NCBI GenBank assembly: GCA_024281115.1
Contig: JAMXLI010000309.1
Span: forward strand, 1-50,546
From: Terriglobales bacterium
Lineage (GTDB): Bacteria > Acidobacteriota > Terriglobia > Terriglobales > Acidobacteriaceae
Length of the DNA stretch: 50,546 nt
Reading direction: 5' to 3'
The translations under genes were made by a program, and so were the position numbers. Position 1 is the stretch's first letter, and each line of letters begins with the position of its first letter. Below, one piece after another: positions 9,432 to 20,500 of this stretch. Below the pieces are notes generated by a model, which worked only from the letters and a program-made list of their open reading frames with translations, ran no database searches and was not told the origin of the DNA.

Positions 9432-11657
9432 TTAGCGGGCGGATTCGTGCAGTTCGCGGCGCAACTGGTTGAGCAGTTCGTCGCGCTGGCCGGAGCCCAA
9501 ATTGCGCTGCAATTCCTCGAGCGCGAGGCCGATCACGTGGTAGTGGTGCAGCCCGGCATAGCGGGGATCGGAGGTGATCTGCAGCCAGATCTTGTGCAGC
9601 AGCTCCAGGTCGCTGGGCCGCAGCCTGGGCTCGTGCGGTCCCAGGGGATATTCGTGGCGGCTGCCGTCGGGGCTGATGATCTCCAAAACCAGGCGCGGCT
9701 TGGGCTCGGGCAGCCGCTCCCAGGCATCGCCGGTAAACTTCGCCTGCTCGTCGGCGGTGAGCTTGGTGGACAGGCCGGAGACCACGCGCGAGGAATCCAG
9801 GCGCTGCGCGGTCATCATGATGGCGTCGAAGACGTTGGTCCCGGGGACCACCAGCAGGCTCACTTTCTTGCCGATTTTTTCCGCCAGCGCCACCACGCGC
9901 GAAAACAACTCCTGCTCGTAAGTGTCGAAGACGTCCTTGGCCTCGTAGGTGGTGCTGCCGCTGAAGGAGTGGCGCCGCGGCGAGAGCCGGGCGCTGAGCA
10001 CCACCACGTCCTGTTGCGTGGTGTCGGTGCGCGCCAGGATGTCGCGCAGGTGGTACATGCCGTGGGGGTCCCGCACGGTGACCAGGATGTTGCCCGGGCG
10101 CACCCCTACCAGCCCAAAGTCGAGTTCGGGATTGTCGAAAACGCGAAACTGTTCGAGGGTCTCGGCCTCGCCCGCCTGCTCGCGGCGCGCGTGCCGCTCC
10201 GAGATGGTGAAGATGCCGTAGAACAAGGCGCTGAAGATCACTCCGGCGATGGTGGCTTCCTGCTTGGTAAGCAGGTTGGCCAGCGCGATCAGGAAGAGCA
10301 GCGCGGTGATCAGCACCAGGCCGACGGGGATTTCCTTGTTGCCGATGCGCAGGTTGCCGGGGACCTTCCAATCGCGGTGGCCGGGCGCCTTGTAGCGCAG
10401 CACCAGGACAGCCAGCGCGTTGAAGGCGAAACTCCAGATGACGCCGAAGGCGTAGAGCGCCGCCAGCAGGTAGAAATTCCCCCGGCTGAGCACAATCGTC
10501 AGCACCTGAAAAAAGACGATGAGGTTGATGGTGCGATAGCTGGTGCCGTAGCGGCGGTGCGGCCGCTGGAACCAGGAGGTGAGCACGCGGGTTTCCGCCA
10601 GCCGGTTCAACACCCCGTTGGCGCCCAGGATGGCGGTATTGGCGGCGCCGGAGAGGATGAGCACGCCCACCAGCACCACGAACAGGTGGAAGGCCAGCTT
10701 GGCCAGGACCGGGCCGCTCAGGTACATGGCCAAACCGCCGATCAGGTTGGCAAAGTAATTGGGGCGGTCGGCATCCGGAATGATCATCACCGCCAGGAAG
10801 GAAACGAAACTGGTGAACACCAGGCTGTAAACAAAGATCACCAGGCCGGCGCGTTTCAGGTTCTGCAGCTTGGGACTCTCAATTTCGCGGTTGACCTGCG
10901 CCAGGGTCTCCTCGCCGCTCATGGCCAGCACCGAATGTCCCATGCCGACGATCAGGATGATCCAGGTAATGCGGCTCATCCACGTTCCCGTCATCCATCC
11001 CAGGAACTCGTGGTCGAGCTTCATGTTCTGCAGGCTGGGCAGCGGAGGCAGGTGCGCTCCGATTTTCGCGAGGGTGACCAGGCACCAGACGATCAGCATG
11101 ACCACCATCACGGTAGTGATCTTCATGATGGTGAGCGCCTTGTCGGACGATTCGTGGATGCCCTGGATGTTCTTCCACCAGAAGTAGAGCACCGCGGCGA
11201 TGCCGAACGCGGCCGCGAAATAATTCTGGTTGAAGTGCAAGGGATGATGCCAATACTGGCCCAGTTCCGCCAGGAAGCCGGCCAGGTATTGCCCGGCGGT
11301 GACGGCGCTGATGGGGCCGGTCAGGATGTAATCGAACAGCAGGGCGGCCACCGACAGCTTGGCCAGGGTGTTGCCCATGCCCTGGCGCACCACGCGGTAC
11401 ACTCCGCCGCGCACGAACATGCTGCTGGCCTCGATGTACACCGCGCGCACGGCATAGCTGAAGAGCATGACGGCGAGAATGAACCAGGGCGCGCTCTTGC
11501 CGATCACCTTCTCCGCATCGCCGCCGGCGTAATAGGCGGAGGAGGCCAGGTCGGAGAGCACGATGGCCGCCGCCCGCCAGAACGAAATGAAGCTCAGCAT
11601 CACCGTGGTGGCGATGAAGACGGGAACGCGGGGACGGGCGGGGGCACGCGAGGACAT
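9432..11657 (-). CDS. APC superfamily amino acid permease with large C-terminal soluble domain
   Basis: Multiple hydrophobic helices in the N-terminal two-thirds (FFWRAAAIVLSDLASSAYYAGGDAEKV, IYGIFTISERHARRE end of membrane part), then a roughly 240-aa soluble tail. Confidence 0.8.
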   Translation of the reverse strand: MSSRAPARPRVPVFIATTVMLSFISFWRAAAIVLSDLASSAYYAGGDAEKVIGKSAPWFILAVMLFSYAVRAVYIEASSMFVRGGVYRVVRQGMGNTLAKLSVAALLFDYILTGPISAVTAGQYLAGFLAELGQYWHHPLHFNQNYFAAAFGIAAVLYFWWKNIQGIHESSDKALTIMKITTVMVVMLIVWCLVTLAKIGAHLPPLPSLQNMKLDHEFLGWMTGTWMSRITWIILIVGMGHSVLAMSGEETLAQVNREIESPKLQNLKRAGLVIFVYSLVFTSFVSFLAVMIIPDADRPNYFANLIGGLAMYLSGPVLAKLAFHLFVVLVGVLILSGAANTAILGANGVLNRLAETRVLTSWFQRPHRRYGTSYRTINLIVFFQVLTIVLSRGNFYLLAALYAFGVIWSFAFNALAVLVLRYKAPGHRDWKVPGNLRIGNKEIPVGLVLITALLFLIALANLLTKQEATIAGVIFSALFYGIFTISERHARREQAGEAETLEQFRVFDNPELDFGLVGVRPGNILVTVRDPHGMYHLRDILARTDTTQQDVVVLSARLSPRRHSFSGSTTYEAKDVFDTYEQELFSRVVALAEKIGKKVSLLVVPGTNVFDAIMMTAQRLDSSRVVSGLSTKLTADEQAKFTGDAWERLPEPKPRLVLEIISPDGSRHEYPLGPHEPRLRPSDLELLHKIWLQITSDPRYAGLHHYHVIGLALEELQRNLGSGQRDELLNQLRRELHESAR

Positions 11658-11900
11658 GGGCCGGATATCTGTTGTAAAGGATTTTGGATGCGTCTGCCAG
11701 TGGGCAGTTCAGGCGGCCCGGCACGCGAGGTCGCCGGCACCGCCAGCGGCAGGGTGGCCGGCGCCAGGGTCGTCGGCCCCGGGGTGGCCGCAACCCGGGC
11801 CGATTCCGCGTGTTTACATGTGAGTTACCCGCGCCGAGCGGCCCCGTTTTCGCGCACCGGCTCCCGGCCCTCGATGGTAATTTTCGTGGCACCTGTCTTT

Positions 11901-12407
11901 ATGCGAAGGCAAAGCTCCCTTGCGCTGACCCTGGCGATCGCCTCCATGGGCGGCCTCACGGCGTGCACACGGACGGCCCGTCCCCGACCGGAGCCGCCCG
12001 CCAGTTCCCTTCCCGCACCCGAAGCGCCGGCGGTTCTGTCCAAGGATGACGGTTTCGCCATCGCGGAGAGAGCGCTTGCGTATCCGGCGCGGCATCATGC
12101 CGCCATGGACTGCTCGCACCTGGTGAACAGGATCTACGTCCGGGCCGGCTTTCCTTTCGCCTACGCAACCTCGACGCAAATCTTTGAGGGCGCAGCCGGA
12201 TTTGTTCGCGTTCCGCGGCCGCAGGCCGGCGATCTGGTGGCCTGGCGCGGGCACGTCGGTATTGTCGTGGACCCGGCGCGGCATTCCTTCTATAGCGCGC
12301 TCCGCTCAGGGCTCGGAGTGGACAACTATGAAAGCCCCTACTGGCGCCGGCGCGGAGACCCGCGCTTCTACCGCTACCTCATCCCCAGCTCAGCCCAATT
12401 GCGGTAA
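11901..12407 (+). CDS. NlpC/P60-like putative lipoprotein
   Basis: MRRQSSLALTLAIASMGGLTACTR (lipobox LTAC), MDCSHLVNRIYVRAGFPFAYA (DCS-HLV active-site Cys), QAGDLVAWRGHVGIVVD (His box). Confidence 0.75.
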   Translation: MRRQSSLALTLAIASMGGLTACTRTARPRPEPPASSLPAPEAPAVLSKDDGFAIAERALAYPARHHAAMDCSHLVNRIYVRAGFPFAYATSTQIFEGAAGFVRVPRPQAGDLVAWRGHVGIVVDPARHSFYSALRSGLGVDNYESPYWRRRGDPRFYRYLIPSSAQLR

Positions 12408-12408
12408 G

Positions 12409-12432
12409 GGACGGGGGGAGGAACTCCGTCCC
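12409..12432. terminator. Stem-loop between convergent genes, possible transcription barrier (no clear U-tract)
   Basis: GGGACGG ... CCGTCCC inverted repeat between stops at 12407 (+) and 12474 (-). Confidence 0.3.
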
Positions 12433-12473
12433 TGCAGGGGCCGATCACGCTCGGCGCTCTCAGCCTGGGGAGG

Positions 12474-13709
12474 TCAGAAGAATTCGCCCATGTCGGGTGC
12501 GTTGGCCGAGGCCCCCGGGTAACCTTTGGCCCCCGTCAGCTCCACCAGCATGCGCAGCAGGCTCTCGTGCTTGTACAGAGTTTGCGAGAAGAACCCCGCT
12601 TTGGCCAGCGGGCTGATGACGGTCATGAACACGTGGCCGCCGCCGTTGACCGTATCGGTTGAGTCGGACTCGTCAAATACAACGATCAGCACGCCATCGC
12701 CCCCGGCCTGAAACAGCGAACTGGAGAGCAGCGGCTGAAGATTGCTCTGCAACCACGTATCCGCGGCCTGCAGCTTCTGCGCGTCGGTGCAATTGGGGAT
12801 CGTGCCCGGGCAGTCGTGGGCGTCGTGCGCTGCGTTCGGCAGCAGGAAAGAGAACGTCGGCAGCTGGTTATTGGCCAGGTCCGTGGAAAATTGCGTGAAG
12901 GGCACCAGGTTCAGGAGCTGCGTGGGGCTGTTGCGCACATCCGAGAAAAAGGTGAAGGGATTATGGTGCGCGAGATACGGCGGCAGATCCGGCCCGATAT
13001 AGCCGATTACCGGCAGGTTCTCCGCGTACGACTTCCAGGTTTTGCCGGCTGCCAGCAACTCCCGCACCAGGTTATCCGCGTCTACCGTCTGGGTGAACAG
13101 GTCGTCATTGGTGATGATCTGGCCGGTGGTCAGCATGAAGTAATTGCCAATCGAGGGGTGCGTGTCGGCAAAGTAGTTCATAGCCAGCCCATGAGCATTG
13201 GCCAGGCCCACCAGGTAGGGCATGGGCGTGGGCTGCGTGGTCACACTGGCGAAGCTGTGGTTCTCCTCCAGCAGCAGGAACACGTGCTGCGAGGGCGGCA
13301 ACTGCACTGTGACCGTGGCCGTGCCGCTGGTGCTGGCATCCGCCTTGGATACCGCTTTGATGGTAACTGTCGCCGCGGCCGGCGAACTCGCGTTGGGCAC
13401 GTTTACGGGCGCGGTGTACAAGCCGTTGCTGTCGATGGTTCCGGTGGCCGCCGCGCCGCCGGCCACCCCGTTCACCTGCCAGGTAACGCTGCTGTTGCTC
13501 CCATTGGAAGCCGTCGCCTGGAATTGCTGCGTCTTGCTCACCACCACAGCGGTGCTCGAGGGCGTGACCGTCATCGAGGACCCTTGCGGGGGGTTATTGG
13601 AAGGGGAGCCGGACGAACTTGAGCCGCCGCCCCCACAACCGGTGGTCAAGATGGCAAGAAAAAGGAGGGATGTTGCAGAAAGATAGCTAAGAAGTTGAAA
13701 GGGCTTCAT
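12474..13709 (-). CDS. Phosphoesterase-family (acid phosphatase-like) lipoprotein with N-terminal Ig-like domain
   Basis: Lipobox LTTGCGGGG; Ig-like MTVTPSSTAVVVSKTQQFQATASN...GTIDSNGLYTAP; phosphoesterase HVFLLLEENHSFASV, DTHPSIGNYF, GVLIVVFDESDSTD. Confidence 0.82.
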   Translation of the reverse strand: MKPFQLLSYLSATSLLFLAILTTGCGGGGSSSSGSPSNNPPQGSSMTVTPSSTAVVVSKTQQFQATASNGSNSSVTWQVNGVAGGAAATGTIDSNGLYTAPVNVPNASSPAAATVTIKAVSKADASTSGTATVTVQLPPSQHVFLLLEENHSFASVTTQPTPMPYLVGLANAHGLAMNYFADTHPSIGNYFMLTTGQIITNDDLFTQTVDADNLVRELLAAGKTWKSYAENLPVIGYIGPDLPPYLAHHNPFTFFSDVRNSPTQLLNLVPFTQFSTDLANNQLPTFSFLLPNAAHDAHDCPGTIPNCTDAQKLQAADTWLQSNLQPLLSSSLFQAGGDGVLIVVFDESDSTDTVNGGGHVFMTVISPLAKAGFFSQTLYKHESLLRMLVELTGAKGYPGASANAPDMGEFF

Positions 13710-13857
13710 GGGTATCCATTTGCGGCACGGTTAGTTTAGAAGGCGTGAGTACCCGCTGAAGTTGCATTCGAAGAAAGCCGAAATCAGGGCAGGCGGGGAG
13801 CTGGAAACCCCTTTCGGCCATGAAGATACGCAGTTTCCCTTAGCAAACTCCCGGATA

Positions 13858-14682
13858 TCACTCCAGGAACAACTTCAGGCAGCAAACGCTGCCGCCGGAT
13901 TTCTCGAACTCCGACGTGTCCACAAGCACCGGCTGCAGGCCTTCGCAGTCGAGCGCTTTGGCTACGCTCGCGGGCAAGTGAGGAAGCAAAAATCTACCGT
14001 TTGCGGAAACACCATTGCACACGAACCGCAACGCCTCGTCGCGAGTCACCTCGTACACCCGCGGGCATTTGTCGCGGATGGCCGCGAGCGCGCTCGGGGA
14101 GAATGCGCCGGGATAGATGAGGACGGCGCCGGGAGTGAGCGGGGCGAAGCAGGTATCCAGGTGATAGAAAGTGGGGTCCGTCAGCTCGAGCGCGACCACC
14201 TCGAGCCCCAGCTCACGCATTGCGTGCGCGAAGCTGTCCACGCCTCCACGCGAAGAGCGAAAGCCGAAGCCCGCCCAGATCCGCGAGAAATCCACGTCCC
14301 AGAGCAGGTCGCCGTGGCCCTCCAGGTAATCGTTCTCCAGGGCCAGCTCCACAACCTTATAACCGCGCTGACGAAACCATTCCACAAAGTGCGGCACCTC
14401 GCGCCGGCGCGAGTGGTGACGCATGTGCCCAGGCACGATGAATCTGCCGATCGTCGGAGACTTGCCGACAAAAGTCTGGTTGGCCGCGAACACCATATCT
14501 TCCAGATCGGGCACCGCAGGTATGCTCTCAAGTTCAAATCCCGCCTCTTGAAAAGCAGCCCGCAGCGCATGCCATTGACGCGCGGCGCGCTCCCGGTCCA
14601 CGGGATCTCCGGGCTGCATGAAGGGATTCTTGACGTCGCGGACCTCGAAGTAGGTCGGCGGGCAGAACAGGACTTTGCGCAT
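13858..14682 (-). CDS. Amidinotransferase/dimethylarginine dimethylaminohydrolase-like hydrolase
   Basis: MRKVLFCPPTYFEVRDVKNPFM...DMVFAANQTFV...LEGHGDLLWD...FYHLDTCFAPL...EFEKSGGSVCCLKLFLE. Confidence 0.82.
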   Translation of the reverse strand: MRKVLFCPPTYFEVRDVKNPFMQPGDPVDRERAARQWHALRAAFQEAGFELESIPAVPDLEDMVFAANQTFVGKSPTIGRFIVPGHMRHHSRRREVPHFVEWFRQRGYKVVELALENDYLEGHGDLLWDVDFSRIWAGFGFRSSRGGVDSFAHAMRELGLEVVALELTDPTFYHLDTCFAPLTPGAVLIYPGAFSPSALAAIRDKCPRVYEVTRDEALRFVCNGVSANGRFLLPHLPASVAKALDCEGLQPVLVDTSEFEKSGGSVCCLKLFLE

Positions 14683-14706
14683 GGAGGATGACGAGCTACC
14701 TCGTCA

Positions 14707-16062
14707 TCATACTGTCCTGCCGCTCACCGCTTCCAGCCGGTGTTCGAAGCGTTGGCTGAACTCGGAGAGCACGGAACGCAGATTGCTTCCCGCGCGTTCC
14801 TCGATCTCATAACGCACGCGCACCGCCGGCTTGTTGAGGCGCAGGATGCTCCCGAGATCAATGGGCGTGGCCACCAGCACCAGGTCGCAGGGCACGCGGT
14901 TGATGGTTTCTTCCAGTTCGTGGCGCTGCATGCCGCTGTAGCCCATTGCGGGGAGCAAGGTGGTCAGATGCGTGTACTTGCCATAGGTGCCGCGAATCGA
15001 GCCGACCGCGTAGGGCCGCGCATCCACCAGCTCGGAAGCGCCGTACTGCCGCGCCGCCACGACTCCCGCTCCATAGGCCATTTCGCCGTGCGTGAGCGTG
15101 GGACCGTCTTCGACCACCAGCACGCGTTTACCGGCGATGAGTTCGGGATGGGCCGTGGTCACGCGGCAGGCGGTCTCGATCACCTGCGCCTGCGGGTTGG
15201 TTTTGCGGATGTTGCTGCGCACCGTCTCGATATCGTGCAGCGCGGCCGTGTCCACCTTGTTGATGATGACCACGCCGGCGCGCCGCAAATTGACTTCGCC
15301 GGGATAATAGCCAATTTCATGGCCGGGACGGTGCGGGTCGGCCACCACGATCTCCAGGTTGGCGCCATAAAACGGCGTGTCGTTGTTGCCGCCATCCCAG
15401 AGCACCAGGTCGCCTTCACGTTCGGCCTGGCGCAGGATGGCCTCGTAGTCCACGCCGGCATAGACCACGGTCCCCTGCGCGATGTGCGGCTCGTACTCTT
15501 CGCGCTCCTCAATGGTGCACTGCTCGTGTTCCAGGTCGGCCAGGGTGGCAAAGCGCTGCACGGCCTGCGCTGCCAGGTCGCCATAGGGCATGGGATGGCG
15601 CACCACGACCGGCTTCCAGCCGAGCGTCCGCAATTCTTCGGCCACGCGCCGCGAAACCGGGCTCTTGCCGCACCCCGTACGGACGGCGCAAACGGAAATG
15701 ACGGGCACCTCGGCGGCGATCTGGGTGCGTTCGGCCGCCAATAGCCAGAAGTCCGCCCCGGCGGCGGCGGCGCGCGAAGCCAGGTGCATCAGCGTGGCGT
15801 AAGAGACATCGCTGTAGGAAAAGACGCACACGTCTACCTCGCGCTCACGGATGATGCGCTCCATCTCATGTTCTTCCAGGATGGGAATGCCGTTTGGATA
15901 GAGCGGGCCGGATAATCGCGGCGGATATTTGCGCCCGGCAATGTCGGGAATCTGCGTGGCGGTGAACGCCACCACGGTGTAGTCCGGGTCGTGCCGGAAC
16001 ACGACGTTGAAGTTGTGAAAGTCTCTGCCTGCCGCACCGAGAATCAGGACGTTTTTTGACAT
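14707..16062 (-). CDS. Cyclic 2,3-diphosphoglycerate synthetase-like P-loop protein
   Basis: MSKNVLILGAAGRDFHNFNVVFRHDPDYTVVAFTATQIPDIAGRKYP...RTGCGKSPVSRRV...LVVEDGPTLTHGEMAYGAGVVAA. Confidence 0.82.
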   Translation of the reverse strand: MSKNVLILGAAGRDFHNFNVVFRHDPDYTVVAFTATQIPDIAGRKYPPRLSGPLYPNGIPILEEHEMERIIREREVDVCVFSYSDVSYATLMHLASRAAAAGADFWLLAAERTQIAAEVPVISVCAVRTGCGKSPVSRRVAEELRTLGWKPVVVRHPMPYGDLAAQAVQRFATLADLEHEQCTIEEREEYEPHIAQGTVVYAGVDYEAILRQAEREGDLVLWDGGNNDTPFYGANLEIVVADPHRPGHEIGYYPGEVNLRRAGVVIINKVDTAALHDIETVRSNIRKTNPQAQVIETACRVTTAHPELIAGKRVLVVEDGPTLTHGEMAYGAGVVAARQYGASELVDARPYAVGSIRGTYGKYTHLTTLLPAMGYSGMQRHELEETINRVPCDLVLVATPIDLGSILRLNKPAVRVRYEIEERAGSNLRSVLSEFSQRFEHRLEAVSGRTV

Positions 16063-16185
16063 GGGCGCACCCGCATGAACCCGACTATTGTGGCGGGGAG
16101 GCGGGCGGGGCGGCAGTGAGGACTATCACAGCGGGAGGTGACGACGGTGGTCGCGCGCGGGTTACCGGCGCTCCCCTCGCGGCTC

Positions 16186-17262
16186 TCAGCCCTTGGCCCA
16201 GGAGCGCCAATCCTGCTCGGTTTTTTCCACCATCTTCGCGGTGGCGGCGCGCAGCCACCCTCGCCGGCGGCCTCGCAGGTCCTTGCGCACGCGTTTAGCT
16301 GTGGCGGCGTCGCCCAAATGGATGTTGGCCGTTTCCCATCCCATCGCGTACAGCAGCCGGGTTTGGTCGCCTTCCCGGGGCAGGTCGGCCAGCTCGACCC
16401 GGGAACAGTCGGGGGAGAGTCGCCGGACAATCCATTTGCCGCGCAGGTGAACAAAAGGATCGGGACAACGCACCGCGCGCGAAACAATGGCCTGATACAT
16501 GATTTCCGGGGCGCAGTCGTCAGCCCAGGCCCAGTAATGCGCCGAAGGCACCAGCGCCTTAGCCTCCCGCGCAATGCGCCCGCCGCGCCATTCGGCCAGC
16601 GCAACCAGGCGGTGATGGCCCAGGCTGCCCGTACCCGCCACCCGACGTACCACCCGGTACCGCAGCCCGGGCTCGGGCAGAAGATGCTCCAGCGCGTCCC
16701 GCGCCGAAGCCGGAATGGGGGCTCGCGCCAGCGGCCAGGAGTCCATCTTTTTCCAGAAGCGCACCGGGTCGCGCAGCTTGCTGGCTGCGATCTGGCGCAA
16801 CCAGGAATGCTTCTCGCTTAAAACAAACGACTCTCCCCCGGCAGCCAGCGAGTCGCTGTAGCCCTCGAGGATGGCGTCGCAGGCCGAATCGACCTGCAGG
16901 CGCAGCCGCTGCTCTTGAGCCGCCAGGGCAGCGCTGGCGGCCAGGCGCACCAGATCGTTGGTATAAGCGATGGTGGTGGCCTCATCGAAATCGTTGACGC
17001 CCCAGATGAGCCGCCCTTCGATGTCGCGCCAGGTGCCGAAGTTCTCGACGTGCAGGTCGCCCACGGCCAGCAGGTGGGGGGCGCGGGCCAACTCGGGACA
17101 GAGCTTGGGCCAGATCTGCGCCCAGCGATAGAAGGTGCCGCGAAAAAAAAGAAAGACGCTTTCCGCCAGGTGCTGATGTTTCAGACGCAGGTCCGCGGCC
17201 AGGATGGGAGTGTGCCGGGCCAGCCAGGCTTCATATTTCCGGGTGCACTTGCGAATGTTCAT
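16186..17262 (-). CDS. DUF2252 family protein
   Basis: FFRGTFYRWAQ...LLAVGDLHVENFGTWRDIEGRLIWGVNDFDEA...TNDLVRLAASAALA; start at MNIRKCTRKYE. Confidence 0.8.
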   Translation of the reverse strand: MNIRKCTRKYEAWLARHTPILAADLRLKHQHLAESVFLFFRGTFYRWAQIWPKLCPELARAPHLLAVGDLHVENFGTWRDIEGRLIWGVNDFDEATTIAYTNDLVRLAASAALAAQEQRLRLQVDSACDAILEGYSDSLAAGGESFVLSEKHSWLRQIAASKLRDPVRFWKKMDSWPLARAPIPASARDALEHLLPEPGLRYRVVRRVAGTGSLGHHRLVALAEWRGGRIAREAKALVPSAHYWAWADDCAPEIMYQAIVSRAVRCPDPFVHLRGKWIVRRLSPDCSRVELADLPREGDQTRLLYAMGWETANIHLGDAATAKRVRKDLRGRRRGWLRAATAKMVEKTEQDWRSWAKG

Positions 17263-17297
17263 CCGGGCGGTCACGATAATCGCCCGCTCCCGGGGTG

Positions 17298-18128
17298 TCA
17301 ATTCGCTTTCGCCGGGGTCCCGATCCGCTTTTCTGCCTGCAGCAGCAGCGCGTGCAGCGATGCGCCGGTGCGGTATTCGGCCGCGCCGCAGCACAGCGCC
17401 ATTTCCAGTTGGTTGTGGCCCAGGTTCCACTGGTCGGCGCGATCGCGCAGGCGGAGGGTGGCGCGTTCCGCCTGGCGCCGGTTCGTGTCCGGCATGACCA
17501 CGAGGAATTGGTTGCGGCTGTAGCGGATGAGGATATCGCCGCCGCGGAACGTTGCCTTCATCAATTGGGCGGCTTCGCCGACCAGCCGCTCCTCCGCCGG
17601 CCCGGAATTCCGGCTGGCTTCCTCCGGCAGCCGCAGCTCGATCATGAGGAAGGTCAGAGCATTGCCGGTGCGGTTGGCCCGCGAAATTTCGTGCAGAGCG
17701 AATTGTTCGAGCGCGGGACGGCTGAAGAGCTGGGTCGCCGGATCAATCAGGGAGAGCGTCTCCAGCCTTTCGTTGAAAGCAAGTTCGTGGATGAGGGCGC
17801 TGCGGGTGGCGTTCAGGGAACGCTTTTGCAGGATGATGTAAGCATTAAAGAGCAGGATCAGGGAAATGAGCCCATAAAACAGCTGCGGCAGGTACTTCTC
17901 CTGCACGTGCAGGCTGCCGATGGAGGCCTTCCACATCATGTTGGGGACGATCAAGGCGGAAAACCCGGCGGCCAGCACCACCATCACCAGCAGGCCGATG
18001 GACCACAACTGCAGGTCGCGTCCGCCCAGCAGGTCGAGCTGCTCCCGGATGTGCAGGCTGCGGGTCTCGCGGGGATCAGGCGAAACGTTGGTCAGAGTCG
18101 GCAACGCTTGAGCGAAATGTATGGTCAT
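17298..18128 (-). CDS. Membrane-anchored degenerate GGDEF-domain protein
   Basis: Two N-terminal hydrophobic helices, then SLIDPATQLFSRPALEQF...FRGGDILIRYSRNQFLVVMPDTN; GGDEF replaced by SRNQF. Confidence 0.82.
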   Translation of the reverse strand: MTIHFAQALPTLTNVSPDPRETRSLHIREQLDLLGGRDLQLWSIGLLVMVVLAAGFSALIVPNMMWKASIGSLHVQEKYLPQLFYGLISLILLFNAYIILQKRSLNATRSALIHELAFNERLETLSLIDPATQLFSRPALEQFALHEISRANRTGNALTFLMIELRLPEEASRNSGPAEERLVGEAAQLMKATFRGGDILIRYSRNQFLVVMPDTNRRQAERATLRLRDRADQWNLGHNQLEMALCCGAAEYRTGASLHALLLQAEKRIGTPAKAN

Positions 18129-18471
18129 AATTGTGCCGGGTTGGCGGAACGACGGCAGCGCCCGCCTTTGACCCTTGCGCTATTCTGCAAGGCGGCGGGA
18201 GCCCCGGCCGCACAAAGGGCGGTAATGGTTACTGACGCTTCTCCCACTGTGGATGGCTGGGCCCTTTTTGGTTTGCCCCAAGCCCATGCCGTCGCGCCGA
18301 AACTCTGAAGCCTCCCTTCGCGCAACCGCTTGCGGTTCTCCGAGTCGGTGGGCCGGGTGCGCTCTCGGCCCGCGCCCGCCGCGTCCGGTGTAGTATGGCG
18401 CGTTGCCGGCGGCGGGGTCTGTCTGTTCGCACGGCCGGCGGCCGAGTATCGATTACCCGAGGCGTTCAGTC

Positions 18472-20451
<1,980 letters not shown>

Positions 20452-20500
20452 TCCTGGAACTTCGTCTGAGCCGACGACGCTGATTTACCATACTCAGCGC

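Noticed and set aside
9366-12407. 1013-aa plus-strand ORF
   Set aside because: Most of it is antisense to the APC permease; only the final part from about 11901 is a credible gene (NlpC-like lipoprotein).
17140-17160. A-rich homopolymer run in the DUF2252 gene as programmed slippage or frameshift site
   Set aside because: The reading frame is continuous across it (VFLFFRGTFYRW) and no alternative product is evident.
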